This document shows, piece after piece, positions 1 to 7,217 of a stretch of DNA of 10,703 nucleotides. The translations under genes were made by a program, and so were the position numbers. Source of the DNA: Deltaproteobacteria bacterium (GTDB lineage: Bacteria; Desulfobacterota; Syntrophia; Syntrophales; UBA2210); NCBI GenBank assembly GCA_016935935.1, contig JAFGPZ010000127.1:1-10703 (forward strand). The letters are read 5' to 3'. The notes beneath the pieces were generated by a model that saw nothing but the letters and a program-made list of their open reading frames with translations, had not been told where the DNA came from and searched no databases. Position 1 is the first letter of the stretch. Each line of letters opens with the position of its first letter.

Positions 1-73
1 AGGGAGTGCGGCAATCTGTGTATTATCTATGGTATATGAGATTGCTTCAGTCGTTTCACTCCTTCGCAATGAC
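1..73. repeat. BIME-like pair of inverted extragenic repeats (left copy cut by window edge)
   Basis: The right arm (39-73) begins AGATTGC and ends GCAATGAC, with a TTCAGTCGTTTCACTCCTTC interior. Read in reverse it is a GTCATTGCGAAGGAGTG...GAAGCAATCT unit, a form of the extragenic repeat common in many bacterial genomes. The left arm (1-17), AGGGAGTGCGGCAATCT, looks like the end of an inverted copy with part of its interior missing. GCAATCT (11-17) and AGATTGC (39-45) are exact reverse complements, so transcription could form a stem-loop. The arm match is visible directly; the family assignment is from memory. Confidence 0.6.
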
Positions 74-89
74 ATTGAGACACGGTCTG

Positions 90-133
90 CAAGTCCGGAA
101 TGATACTGTTTTTACTTTTTACGGGACCATCAT
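90..133. repeat. Partial copy of the composite repeat found at 5641-5779
   Basis: This stretch starts CAAGTCCGGAATGAT (90-104) and ends ACTTTTTACGGGACCATCAT (114-133). The element between def and the radical-SAM gene has the same two blocks in the same order: CAAGCCCGGAATGAC (5728-5742) and ACTTTTTACGAAACCATCAT (5760-5779). The matches are 13/15 and 18/20. The spacer between the blocks is shorter here (9 nt against 17 nt) and the left half of the element is absent. The copy ends 19 nt before the mnmG start codon, so it forms most of that gene's leader. Confidence 0.7.
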
Positions 134-152
134 ATTCCAGGTGCAACTTAAT

Positions 153-2045
153 ATGTCTAAAGATTTTGATGTCATCATAGTCGGCGCCGGCCACGCCGGA
201 TGCGAGGCGGCCCTTGCCGCGGCGCGCATGGGATGCAGCGTCCTGCTCTTCAATATCAACCTCGATTCGATGGCCCTCATGTCGTGCAATCCCGCTATCG
301 GCGGACTTGGGAAGAGCCAGCTTGTGAAGGAGGTCGATGCGCTGGGAGGCGAGATGGGAAAGATTGCCGATCGCACGGCCTGCCACTTCCGACTTCTGAA
401 CAGCTCCAAGGGGCCTGCGGTACAATCCACACGGGTCCAGTGCGACAAGCAGTTGTATCGCCTGGCCATGAAAACTGTTATTGAGGGCGAAAGGCGTCTC
501 TCCGTCCGCCAGGGACTCATAGAAAAAATCGTCGTCGAGGACGGAGCAGTAACAGGCGTAATTGATAATACGGGATTTTTCTACGCGGGAAAGAGTGTCA
601 TAATCACGGCCGGGACATTCCTAAACGGCCTCATACACGTGGGGGAATCCAGACATCACGCGGGAAGGGCCGGAGAGATTGCCTCTATAACCCTGGCGGA
701 AAATCTGAAGGAGCTGGGCTTTGAAATGGGGCGGCTGAAGACGGGGACGCCACCCCGGGTGCGCGCCTCCACCATAGATTTTTCCATCCTCGAACGCCAG
801 GACAGCGATCCCGATCCTCAACCCATCTCTTTCACTACAGAAAAAGTCCGGGAAGAGAGGTTGCCCTCCTATTTCAGCGTCACAACAGAGCGAACACATC
901 GATTAATCAGGGACAATATTTCGAAATCGCCACTCTATTCGGGAGTAATTACAGGTGTCAGCGCCAAACACTGCCCCTCGCTGGAAGACAAGGTGATGCG
1001 CTTCCCCGATAAGGAAAGGCACCCGATCGTTCTCGAGCATGAAGGCCTCGAGACGGAGGAGATCTATGCCAAGGGTCTGGGGAACAGTCTTCCTCTGGAT
1101 CTGCAGGAGGATCTTGTTCACTCCGTTCCAGGGCTGGAAGAGGCGGAAATCATGCGTTCCGCATATGCCGTGGAGTACGATTTCGTGCATCCCACTCAAC
1201 TCAAGCAGACACTGGAAACGAAATTGATCAGAGGTCTTTACCTGGCCGGTCAGATAAACGGCACCTCCGGCTACGAGGAAGCGGCGGCCCAGGGAATATG
1301 GGCTGGCATTAACGCCGCTCTTTCCGTCCAGAAACGGGAGCCATTCATTCTCGACAGATCCGAGGCCTATATGGGAGTTATGGTGGATGATCTGATTACG
1401 AGGGGGGTGGAGGAGCCTTACTGGATGTTTACATCCCGAGCAGAGTATCGTCTTATTCTCAGAGAAGACAATGCCACCATCAGATTAATGGGGAAAGGGC
1501 GGGAACTGGGACTCATAAACCATGACCAGTACAGGGATCTGGAGGAGAAAATCAACCTGATCCATGACGGTATCGAGAGGCTCCAGAAGAAAAAGATCTA
1601 TCCTGTTCCGAAAATCAATGAGCTGCTGGCTGAAATGAAAACAGCCGCCATCAAAAACCCCGTCACGCTGTACAATCTTTTAAAAAGACCGGAACTCGGC
1701 TATGATGATCTGAAGTCACTGGAAGGGTGGGAAGAGATTCCCGACCAGTTTGTCAAAAAACAGATAGAGATCAAGGCGAAATACGAGGGTTACATCAAAA
1801 GACAGGAGGAATCGGTAAAGAAGTTCAAGGCACAGGAAAGCAGAAAAATTCCTGTAGATATGGACTATGACTCCGTTCCCGGTCTCTCCAATATACTGAA
1901 GGCTAAGCTGTTTAAAATAAACCCAACGTCCATAGGACAGGCGAAGCGGATACCCGGGATGACACAGGCAGCCCTGACGGCCCTTTTGATTACGATAAAA
2001 AAGATGCAACTGGAGGACCCCTTGCCTTCGCGAAACAAGTCGTAA
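153..2045 (+). CDS. mnmG: tRNA uridine-5-carboxymethylaminomethyl(34) synthesis enzyme MnmG (GidA)
   Basis: MnmG is the FAD-containing partner of the GTPase MnmE. Together they install the (carboxymethyl)aminomethyl group on wobble U34 of certain tRNAs, using a methylene-folate carbon and NADH. From the chosen ATG the protein has 630 residues, normal for the family. The FAD dinucleotide motif GAGHAG is at about residues 11-16. The two family cysteines are present in SCNPAIGG (Cys45) and KHCPSLEDK (Cys274). LKTGTPPR and the C-terminal tRNA/MnmE-binding block with GYIKRQ and [10 protein letters not shown] are also intact. The frame is open 49 codons further upstream, but that part translates repeat DNA and lacks family similarity. 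ATG 153 has a weak AGGTG ribosome site at 139-143. No mnmE or rsmG neighbour is in view. Confidence 0.97.
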   Translation: MSKDFDVIIVGAGHAGCEAALAAARMGCSVLLFNINLDSMALMSCNPAIGGLGKSQLVKEVDALGGEMGKIADRTACHFRLLNSSKGPAVQSTRVQCDKQLYRLAMKTVIEGERRLSVRQGLIEKIVVEDGAVTGVIDNTGFFYAGKSVIITAGTFLNGLIHVGESRHHAGRAGEIASITLAENLKELGFEMGRLKTGTPPRVRASTIDFSILERQDSDPDPQPISFTTEKVREERLPSYFSVTTERTHRLIRDNISKSPLYSGVITGVSAKHCPSLEDKVMRFPDKERHPIVLEHEGLETEEIYAKGLGNSLPLDLQEDLVHSVPGLEEAEIMRSAYAVEYDFVHPTQLKQTLETKLIRGLYLAGQINGTSGYEEAAAQGIWAGINAALSVQKREPFILDRSEAYMGVMVDDLITRGVEEPYWMFTSRAEYRLILREDNATIRLMGKGRELGLINHDQYRDLEEKINLIHDGIERLQKKKIYPVPKINELLAEMKTAAIKNPVTLYNLLKRPELGYDDLKSLEGWEEIPDQFVKKQIEIKAKYEGYIKRQEESVKKFKAQESRKIPVDMDYDSVPGLSNILKAKLFKINPTSIGQAKRIPGMTQAALTALLITIKKMQLEDPLPSRNKS

Positions 2046-2134
2046 CGTTCCTGCGTCACGAACCTCTGCCATGCGAGAGTTGAGAGCAAAAGCAGGGCTT
2101 TTCGACAATAAAAAAATCTGAATGGAGATGAGAA

Positions 2135-3388
2135 ATGAAAGATTTGAAAACACTGTCTGAAAAGACCGTGGAACTCATGAGAAAAGGTGTTCATATCCGT
2201 AATCCTTACTCCGTTGACATAGGTGACGAGGTCGATATCGACCGCATATCCGGTTCCGGCGTGGTCTTCTACAGCGGGACAAAGATTTACGGCGAGAGTA
2301 CACTTATTGGTCCCGGCGCGAAACTGGGATTTGAGTCTCCTGTGACGCTGTCAGACTGCCAACTGGGATCGGACGTGGAATTGAAGGGAGGTTTTTTTAA
2401 AGAGGCGGTATTTCTTGACAGATCTTCTATGGGTTACGGCGCTCATGTGAGAGAAGGCTGCATCCTGGAGGAAGAGGCAAATGGTGGCCACACGGTGGGA
2501 CTGAAGCAGACAATCCTCTTCCCCTTTGTTACCATCGGCAGTCTTGTGAATTTCTGTGACTGTTTCATGGCTGGAGGCACCAGCAGGAGGGATCATAGCG
2601 AGGTTGGAAGTTCTTACATACACTTCAACTATACCCCGAATCAGGACAAGGCAACCGCATCACTTATTGGAGATGTTCCATGCGGTGTCATGCTCAATCA
2701 ACCACCCGTTTTTCTGGGCGGCCAGGGTGGTCTCGTTGGACCGGCAAGAATCGGTTACGGAACGGTAATAGCTGCAGGAGTGATATTTCGCGGAGACAGT
2801 CCCGAAGGGGGCAAACTGATCCACGGTGATAGGGAGTCGGCATTCACCAAAAGAGATTTTTTCGCGGGCTATTACGGAAATATAGACCGCAGGATAGAAA
2901 ATAATATTCTCTATATTGCCAATCTGCTTGCTCTGAAGGAGTGGTATCGGCACATAAGAAAAATCTTTTTTGATATTCGTGATCAGGGGAAGGCCCTCCA
3001 TGAAGGCTCTCTCGGTAAACTTGACATGGCCGTCACAGAGAGGCTCACAAGATTTAAGGCCCTCTCCGACAAAATGGATACATCGATAAAGATAGCCCGG
3101 GAGATGGCAGAAGGTGAAAGGGTTAGGCAACTCATTGGGCGACAGAAAAAAGTTATGGAGAACTGGGAAAAGATTGAGGAATGCCTGAGAAGCGAGAGAG
3201 AAGAAGATATTGCAGTTGAAAAACGTGACGCCTTCTGCGATATCATAAAAAAGCGAATCGATAGGGGAGAGAAGGATTACATCGCAACTATTAAATCCCT
3301 TGGCATAGAAGAATCATCCATCGGTACGGCCTGGCTCCAGGAGATCGTTGATCAGATACAGAGGGAATGCGCCCAATTCCTTTCGTGA
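2135..3388 (+). CDS. Left-handed beta-helix (hexapeptide-repeat) protein, GlmU-acetyltransferase-like, with helical C-terminal domain
   Basis: The protein has 417 residues. Residues about 28-220 carry hexapeptide-type repeats (IGPGAKLG, LGSDVELKG, VGPARIGYGTVIAAGVIFRG) typical of trimeric left-handed beta-helix transferases. The stretch HFNYTPNQDKATASLIGDV (about 163-181) resembles the ITCNYDG..K..TIIGD region of the GlmU C-terminal domain. There is no N-terminal nucleotidyltransferase domain, so it is not a bifunctional GlmU. By eye, the GlmU catalytic histidine (AGHLTYLG in E. coli) aligns with NFCDCFMAG, so a standard acetyl transfer is doubtful. Residues about 250-417 are charged and predicted helical, probably partly coiled coil. 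A GGAGATG ribosome site (2124-2130) precedes ATG 2135. The gene starts 89 nt after mnmG and ends 33 nt before the flavoprotein gene, so an operon is possible. The substrate is unknown. Such proteins are often labelled UDP-GlcNAc pyrophosphorylase, which the sequence does not support. Confidence 0.8.
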   Translation: MKDLKTLSEKTVELMRKGVHIRNPYSVDIGDEVDIDRISGSGVVFYSGTKIYGESTLIGPGAKLGFESPVTLSDCQLGSDVELKGGFFKEAVFLDRSSMGYGAHVREGCILEEEANGGHTVGLKQTILFPFVTIGSLVNFCDCFMAGGTSRRDHSEVGSSYIHFNYTPNQDKATASLIGDVPCGVMLNQPPVFLGGQGGLVGPARIGYGTVIAAGVIFRGDSPEGGKLIHGDRESAFTKRDFFAGYYGNIDRRIENNILYIANLLALKEWYRHIRKIFFDIRDQGKALHEGSLGKLDMAVTERLTRFKALSDKMDTSIKIAREMAEGERVRQLIGRQKKVMENWEKIEECLRSEREEDIAVEKRDAFCDIIKKRIDRGEKDYIATIKSLGIEESSIGTAWLQEIVDQIQRECAQFLS

Positions 3389-3410
3389 GGGACCAGTAAA
3401 ACAATAGCAG

Positions 3411-3416
3411 AAGGAG
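3411..3416 (+). promoter_or_regulatory. Ribosome binding site selecting a GTG start
   Basis: AAGGAG lies 5 nt before GTG 3422. A closer ATG at 3418 is in another frame and opens no protein of this family, so the strong Shine-Dalgarno supports GTG as the start of the flavoprotein gene. Confidence 0.75.
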
Positions 3417-3421
3417 AATGT

Positions 3422-5026
3422 GTGAAGGTACATCGAATCGACACGGACGTGTTAATCATCGGAAGCGGAATAGCCGGACTCAAGGCTGCGTTGGAAGTGA
3501 CAAAGGCGGGTAAAGAATGCATCGTAGTCTCAAAATATCCAGTAGGCAAGGCCACCAATACAACACTTGGGGGTGGCGCTTTCTCGGTTTCCACCGACAA
3601 ATTCAGCCCCGAAGAACATATGCAGAAAACCCTTAACAGCGGTCGCATGCTCAACAATCGGGAACTGGTCGAGCGTTTTGTCAACAATGCCCGGTCAGAT
3701 GTACAGGAACTTGTGAATTTGGGGCTTAAGGCGCATTTTCATGATACCGGATTCCGCTGCCTTTCACCCTATCTGGTCGGTGGTCCAATGATAACAAAGG
3801 CGCTTGTAAAAGCCGTCCGCGGTGCCAATATCCGGTGCGTGGAAAATATTATGATAACCGATCTGATGGTAACGGATAAAACCTGCCGGGGTGCAGTGGG
3901 ATTTCATAAGGAAAATGGTGAATGGTACGGATTTCAAGCCAGGGCCGTCATTCTGGCGACGGGAGGCGCGGGGGCAATCTATGCCCGGAACGATAATACC
4001 ACGGGAGCTACCGGGGATGGATATGCTCTGGCCCTGCTGGCCGGTCTGGAGTTGATGGATATGGAATTTGTCCAGTTCTATCCGCTGGTATATGCTGGAT
4101 CTGGTCGTGCCAGAATGATCCTTCCTTCCTATTTCGGCGATGCTGGGAATATTATTAATCGGCGCGGGGAGGATCTAAAGGATAAATATAGTCTGCCCCG
4201 AAGGCTTATCGCAACGGTAACGAGGGATCAGTTGGCACAGGCCCTGTTCAGGGAAATAAAAATGGGGAACGATGTTGACGGAGCTATTATCCTTGACATG
4301 CGGCAGGCCGACAGATCGACGCTTCCCTTAAGTGACGATCTGCTTGAACTTTATAAAAAGAAAACATCCTACGACACGAAGCCGCTGAAAATTGCTCCTG
4401 CCTGCCATCACACCATGGGTGGCATTCTCATCGATGCCGATGGGCATACAGAGTTAAAGGGGCTCTTTGCAGCGGGAGAGGTCACCGGTGGCATTCATGG
4501 CGCAAACAGAATGGGTGGCAACGCCTATTCCGAAGCCCTCGTCTTTGGCGGCTGTGCGGCCAGGGCGGCATCTCGGGAAATAGCAGATACAACAATCATC
4601 TCAGATTTCGAAGGCCTCGTGAAGGATTGTGCCGGGAAATGGAACGCGCTCTTGAACACAGGGGCAGATAAAAGATCAGAGGTCTTCGCAACAATGGAAA
4701 ACCTGAAGCAGGTTCTCTGGGAAAAGGCGGGCATCATCCGAGACGAAGCCTCTTTACAAGAAGGGATTGAGAAAACAGGAGATATCTCTGGTGCTGTTCA
4801 ATCGCTGCGTGCTCGAAACATTAATGAACTCTACAGAATCGTCGAGTGCCGCAACGCGGTTCTTACCGGCCTCTCCATTGCCCTGGCAGCCATTGAGAGA
4901 AAAGAAAGCAGGGGTTCTCATTACAGGGAAGACTATCCTGCCGAAAACAAAGAATGGGAACGGCATGTTTATGTCGCCATGAAGGGTGAAAAGCCAGCCG
5001 TCAGCCGCATAATTCCTGCCATCTGA
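3422..5026 (+). CDS. FAD-dependent oxidoreductase, fumarate reductase/succinate dehydrogenase flavoprotein superfamily
   Basis: The protein has 534 residues and probably carries out a flavin-dependent redox step on a small substrate in the cytoplasm; no signal peptide or membrane segment is seen. GSGIAG (14-19) is the FAD Rossmann motif. ATGGAGAIY (about 179-187) and LFAAGEVTGGIHGANRMGGN (348-367) are superfamily signatures. The loop that carries the FAD-linking histidine in FrdA/SdhA reads ATNTTLGGG here, with no histidine, so FAD is probably bound non-covalently, as in NadB. Of the FrdA dicarboxylate residues, counterparts of Arg287 (TRDQ, Arg268), His355 (CHHTMGG, His329) and Arg390 (GANR, Arg363) remain. 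The HPT motif is FYPL (Tyr220), and the Thr-Glu segment reads LPSYFGDAG. No iron-sulfur or membrane-anchor subunit gene and no nadA/nadC is adjacent. L-aspartate oxidase is a less likely alternative; the exact substrate is unassigned. Confidence 0.85.
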   Translation: MKVHRIDTDVLIIGSGIAGLKAALEVTKAGKECIVVSKYPVGKATNTTLGGGAFSVSTDKFSPEEHMQKTLNSGRMLNNRELVERFVNNARSDVQELVNLGLKAHFHDTGFRCLSPYLVGGPMITKALVKAVRGANIRCVENIMITDLMVTDKTCRGAVGFHKENGEWYGFQARAVILATGGAGAIYARNDNTTGATGDGYALALLAGLELMDMEFVQFYPLVYAGSGRARMILPSYFGDAGNIINRRGEDLKDKYSLPRRLIATVTRDQLAQALFREIKMGNDVDGAIILDMRQADRSTLPLSDDLLELYKKKTSYDTKPLKIAPACHHTMGGILIDADGHTELKGLFAAGEVTGGIHGANRMGGNAYSEALVFGGCAARAASREIADTTIISDFEGLVKDCAGKWNALLNTGADKRSEVFATMENLKQVLWEKAGIIRDEASLQEGIEKTGDISGAVQSLRARNINELYRIVECRNAVLTGLSIALAAIERKESRGSHYREDYPAENKEWERHVYVAMKGEKPAVSRIIPAI

Positions 5027-5057
5027 CAGGGACCTGCTTTGTTTGACAGTGTTATGA

Positions 5058-5621
5058 TTAACTTTGAAAGATGGAATCGAAGAAGGCCGCTTTTTCCTTG
5101 GGATATTGTACGCAGCTCCCCCTGTCTACTATAAGTGTTCCATCCAGATGGTCGATTTCATGCTGAACGATGCGGGCAAGAAACCCAGTGTAACGTTTGC
5201 TGATCTTTTGACCTTTCCTGTCATAGCCTTTTACCTTTATTTCGGTGTATCGTTCCACCTCCACATTGATATATGGGCATGAAAGGCATCCTTCCATCAT
5301 TTTTTCCTTTTCACCCCTGAATTGTGTAATTCTCGGATTGACGAGCACATCGTAATCGGTCTCGGTATTGACAGGTTTCCTGTTGTCGAAGTCTTTATTC
5401 TTAAAGACGGTCACTCTCTTGCTGATTCCTATCTGTGGGGCGGCGAGACCGAGGGCGTCATCCCTTTTCAGAAAGGCCGACACCAGCGTATTTATGCTTT
5501 TCTCCCCTTCGGCATTGAAAGGGACGGGAATATCTTTTGTCTTTTGTTTCAAAAGACGCATTTCCTCTTCATTGATCTTGTTGTCGCCCCAGAGTGTGTA
5601 AAGTTTTTCCGTTGTAGCCAT
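5058..5621 (-). CDS. def: Peptide deformylase (divergent form)
   Basis: Deformylase removes the formyl group from the N-terminal methionine of new proteins, using a metal ion bound by Cys-His-His. All three motifs are present: GLAAPQ (58-63), EGCLS (metal Cys112) and HEIDH (His154, Glu155, His158). Two oddities are visible. Motif 1 reads ALGLAAPQ, with Ala where the first Gly of GxGLAAPQ is usual. EGCLS is followed by Cys115, where Val or Phe is more common. The usual N-terminal YPDPxLR-like segment is not recognisable and is replaced by a charged stretch of about 40 residues. I chose ATG at 5621 (187 residues) because AGGAG (5629-5633) lies 7 nt upstream. An in-frame ATG 19 codons earlier translates repeat DNA. 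The gene converges on the flavoprotein gene with 31 nt between the stops. It is not next to fmt, so it may be an extra copy. Confidence 0.92.
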   Translation of the reverse strand: MATTEKLYTLWGDNKINEEEMRLLKQKTKDIPVPFNAEGEKSINTLVSAFLKRDDALGLAAPQIGISKRVTVFKNKDFDNRKPVNTETDYDVLVNPRITQFRGEKEKMMEGCLSCPYINVEVERYTEIKVKGYDRKGQKISKRYTGFLARIVQHEIDHLDGTLIVDRGSCVQYPKEKAAFFDSIFQS

Positions 5622-5640
5622 GTTTTCTCTCCTGCCACTA

Positions 5641-5779
5641 TTTATGATGGGCTCGTAAAAAGTCCCCCAAGACGTCATACCGGCGAAAGCCGGTATCCAG
5701 AACTGCTTAAAAAACTGGATTCCGGGTCAAGCCCGGAATGACGAAAGAGAAATAAATCAACTTTTTACGAAACCATCAT
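5641..5779. mobile_element. MITE-like composite repeat with ~20-bp inverted ends
   Basis: The left end ATGATGGGCTCGTAAAAAGT (5644-5663) and the reverse complement of the right end (5760-5779) match at 18 of 20 positions. The interior carries a paired-hairpin core (5674-5742). No coding sequence lies inside. A direct TTTATGAT occurs on both sides (5641-5648 and 5779-5786) and could be a target duplication or an accident of the neighbouring palindrome. A partial copy lies at 90-133. This looks like a small non-autonomous element of about 136 bp, but no transposase is in view to prove mobility. Confidence 0.55.
5674..5742. repeat. Double-hairpin extragenic repeat core (GTCAT..CCGG..ATCCAG type)
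   Basis: Two perfect 8-bp hairpins are visible: ATACCGGC-GAAA-GCCGGTAT (5677-5696) and ATTCCGGG-TCAAG-CCCGGAAT (5719-5739). The two units are inverted relative to each other: GTCATACCGG...ATCCAG runs forward, and CTGGATTCCGG...AATGAC is its mirror, across an A-rich centre (5701-5714). This can fold as two small hairpins or one long stem. It is a widespread style of intergenic repeat; I recall similar units in deltaproteobacterial genomes. It sits between the divergent def and radical-SAM genes. Confidence 0.75.
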
Positions 5780-5798
5780 TTATGATAGCATCGTAAAA
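5763..5798. repeat. 36-bp interrupted palindrome at the right edge of the composite repeat
   Basis: TTTTACGA (5763-5770) pairs with TCGTAAAA (5791-5798), and ATCAT (5775-5779) pairs with ATGAT (5782-5786), with symmetrical 4-nt unpaired stretches between and 2 nt at the centre. The second half, TTTATGATAGCATCGTAAAA (5779-5798), is also a 17/20 direct copy of 5641-5660. The element end therefore occurs twice head-to-head here. Possible readings are nested insertion, a recombination site or a protein-binding palindrome. Confidence 0.6.
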
Positions 5799-5814
5799 TT
5801 AGAAAAACTCTCCT

Positions 5815-5847
5815 TCCCCTTCATCTCCTCCTGCCAGGAGAAGGGGA
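5815..5847. repeat. Hairpin-forming inverted repeat
   Basis: TCCCCTTC (5815-5822) pairs fully with GAAGGGGA (5840-5847), and TCCT (5826-5829) pairs with AGGA (5836-5839). There is a 3-nt bulge and a 6-nt loop, CCTGCC. No T-run follows on the plus strand, and on the minus strand the hairpin precedes AGTTTTTC only weakly. An intergenic repeat or weak bidirectional terminator is possible; neither is proven. Confidence 0.45.
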
Positions 5848-5904
5848 AATAACTTTCTACGAGCTCCCCGCTTATAGCATTACAGGGCTTTTATTTCAAT
5901 GGCG

Positions 5905-5933
5905 TTGAATAATTTTACAAACCTTGATATGCT
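5905..5933 (+). promoter_or_regulatory. Candidate sigma-70 promoter for the radical-SAM-selA pair
   Basis: TTGAAT (5905-5910) and TATGCT (5928-5933) are 17 nt apart, each 4/6 to consensus. Initiation would fall near 5940, downstream of the first in-frame TTG (5924), which favours a later start codon. Moderate support only. Confidence 0.35.
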
Positions 5934-5971
5934 GCCCCATTCTTTCAGCGGCAGGAGTAATATCGGATATA

Positions 5972-7213
5972 GTGATAAGTAAATTTATAGCTATACTGGC
6001 CAGAAGGGCGTTTTCGAAGGCCATGCGGTTTCGTGTCGACGAGGCAGTCTCGCTTCCCGAAGGCTCCGGGTCTCCTCGCCGTCTCCTCTATGTGCATATC
6101 CCTTTTTGTGAAAATCTCTGCCCTTATTGTTCCTTTAATCGTGTGCTCTTCGACGAATCTTTATGCCGGGAGTATTTCAAGGCGCTGCGAACAGAGATAG
6201 AAATCTACAGGGAAAGCGGCTATGACTTTCAAGGCATGTACGTGGGGGGTGGCACTCCGACAGTCCTTCCCGACGAGTTGGAGCATACACTGAAAGTTGC
6301 CAGAGATTCCTTCAGTATAAGAGAAGTTTCCGTAGAAACTAATCCCAATCATTTAACGGATAAGAACCTTGCAGTCTTAAAGGGAGCCGGCGTCAACAGG
6401 CTTTCAGTGGGTGTTCAGAGTTTTGATGACGGACTCCTGAAATCGATGGGGAGATACGATAAATACGGAAGCGGGGGTGACATATTTCAGCGGCTGAAGG
6501 ACACTCTCGGGTATTTTGATACGCTCAATGCGGACATGATATTTAATTTTCCTACTCAGACGGCAGATAAGCTGAGCTCAGATCTTGATAACCTTGTAGA
6601 AACAGGTGTCGATCAGGTTACCTATTATCCTCTCATGGTTTCCGATTCGACTCGTATGAATGTGAATAAGACGCTGGGTAAGGTCGATTCTGGCACGGAA
6701 AAGACATTTTATGATATGATAGTAAACAGACTGAGCCCTCATTACTTCTCTTCGTCGGCGTGGTGCTTTTCGCGAAAGGATGCCATGATAGACGAGTATA
6801 TCGTTGACTATGGAGAATACGCGGGGCTGGGGAGCGGTTCCATTGGCTATCTTGGGGGGCGCTGTTATGCCAACACGTTCAATATTAAAGAGTATATTAA
6901 GCGCCTCAAGAAAAAGGAGCTGCCTCTGATGGCGTGCCGTCACTTTTCACTTAAGGAGCAGGTCCGCTATGACTTTATGATGAAGCTCTTTGGTATGGAG
7001 CTCAAAATGGCACAGTTAGAGGAAAAATATGGAAGAAAATATATGCCCTGTCTGGGGAAAGAGATTGTCGCCTTCATGGCTGTGGGAGGATTGCGCTACC
7101 AAAAAGGAACCCTCTTCCTTACTGACAGGGGTCGCTATTACTGGGTCGTCATGATGCGAGAGTTTTTCACGGCCGTCAATAACTTCAGAGATTTTTGCCT
7201 GAAATCCGAATGA
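5972..7213 (+). CDS. Radical SAM protein, coproporphyrinogen III oxidase (HemN/HemW)-like subfamily
   Basis: This is a cytoplasmic 4Fe-4S/S-adenosylmethionine enzyme or cofactor carrier. The cluster motif CENLCPYC gives CxxxCxxC at residues 46, 50 and 53 from the chosen start. It is followed by the GGGTPT SAM-binding motif (about 92-97) and RLSVGVQSF (143-151), both typical of the HemN/HemW family. The fourth cysteine of true HemN (CxxxCxxCxC) is absent, so oxygen-independent coproporphyrinogen oxidase activity is doubtful. The HNxxYW heme-contact motif of HemW is not seen either: the matching region reads DEYIVDYGEYAGLGSGSIGY. It is probably a separate subfamily, perhaps linked to heme. The start is uncertain. 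GTG 5972 keeps a basic ISKFIAILARRAF segment that I think belongs to the family; ATG 6023 would give 396 residues; TTG 5924 lies inside the candidate promoter. selA follows after 4 nt. Confidence 0.8.
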   Translation: MISKFIAILARRAFSKAMRFRVDEAVSLPEGSGSPRRLLYVHIPFCENLCPYCSFNRVLFDESLCREYFKALRTEIEIYRESGYDFQGMYVGGGTPTVLPDELEHTLKVARDSFSIREVSVETNPNHLTDKNLAVLKGAGVNRLSVGVQSFDDGLLKSMGRYDKYGSGGDIFQRLKDTLGYFDTLNADMIFNFPTQTADKLSSDLDNLVETGVDQVTYYPLMVSDSTRMNVNKTLGKVDSGTEKTFYDMIVNRLSPHYFSSSAWCFSRKDAMIDEYIVDYGEYAGLGSGSIGYLGGRCYANTFNIKEYIKRLKKKELPLMACRHFSLKEQVRYDFMMKLFGMELKMAQLEEKYGRKYMPCLGKEIVAFMAVGGLRYQKGTLFLTDRGRYYWVVMMREFFTAVNNFRDFCLKSE

Positions 7214-7217
7214 GAAA

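Noticed and set aside
6..152. N-terminal 49-codon extension of mnmG
   Set aside because: It is open in frame but translates repeat DNA. The MnmG family begins at the residues just before the GAGHAG motif, matching ATG 153.
2088..2102. AAAAGC-AGG-GCTTTT hairpin after mnmG as a terminator
   Set aside because: The stem is short and A/T-rich, the loop is 3 nt and no T-run follows, so I would not call termination.
5043..5048. TTGACA between the flavoprotein gene and def
   Set aside because: No acceptable -10 box lies 16-18 nt downstream (GAAAGA at 17 nt), and it would only read antisense into def.
5622..5678. N-terminal 19-codon extension of def
   Set aside because: It includes the repeat end (TFYEPII), and a well-placed AGGAG site precedes the internal ATG at 5621.
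5322..5741. Plus-strand open frame opposite def
   Set aside because: It is a shadow of def and the repeat, with no ribosome site or recognisable domain.
5674..5798. CRISPR-like array
   Set aside because: The repeats are inverted, few and unequal, with no regular spacers and no cas genes.
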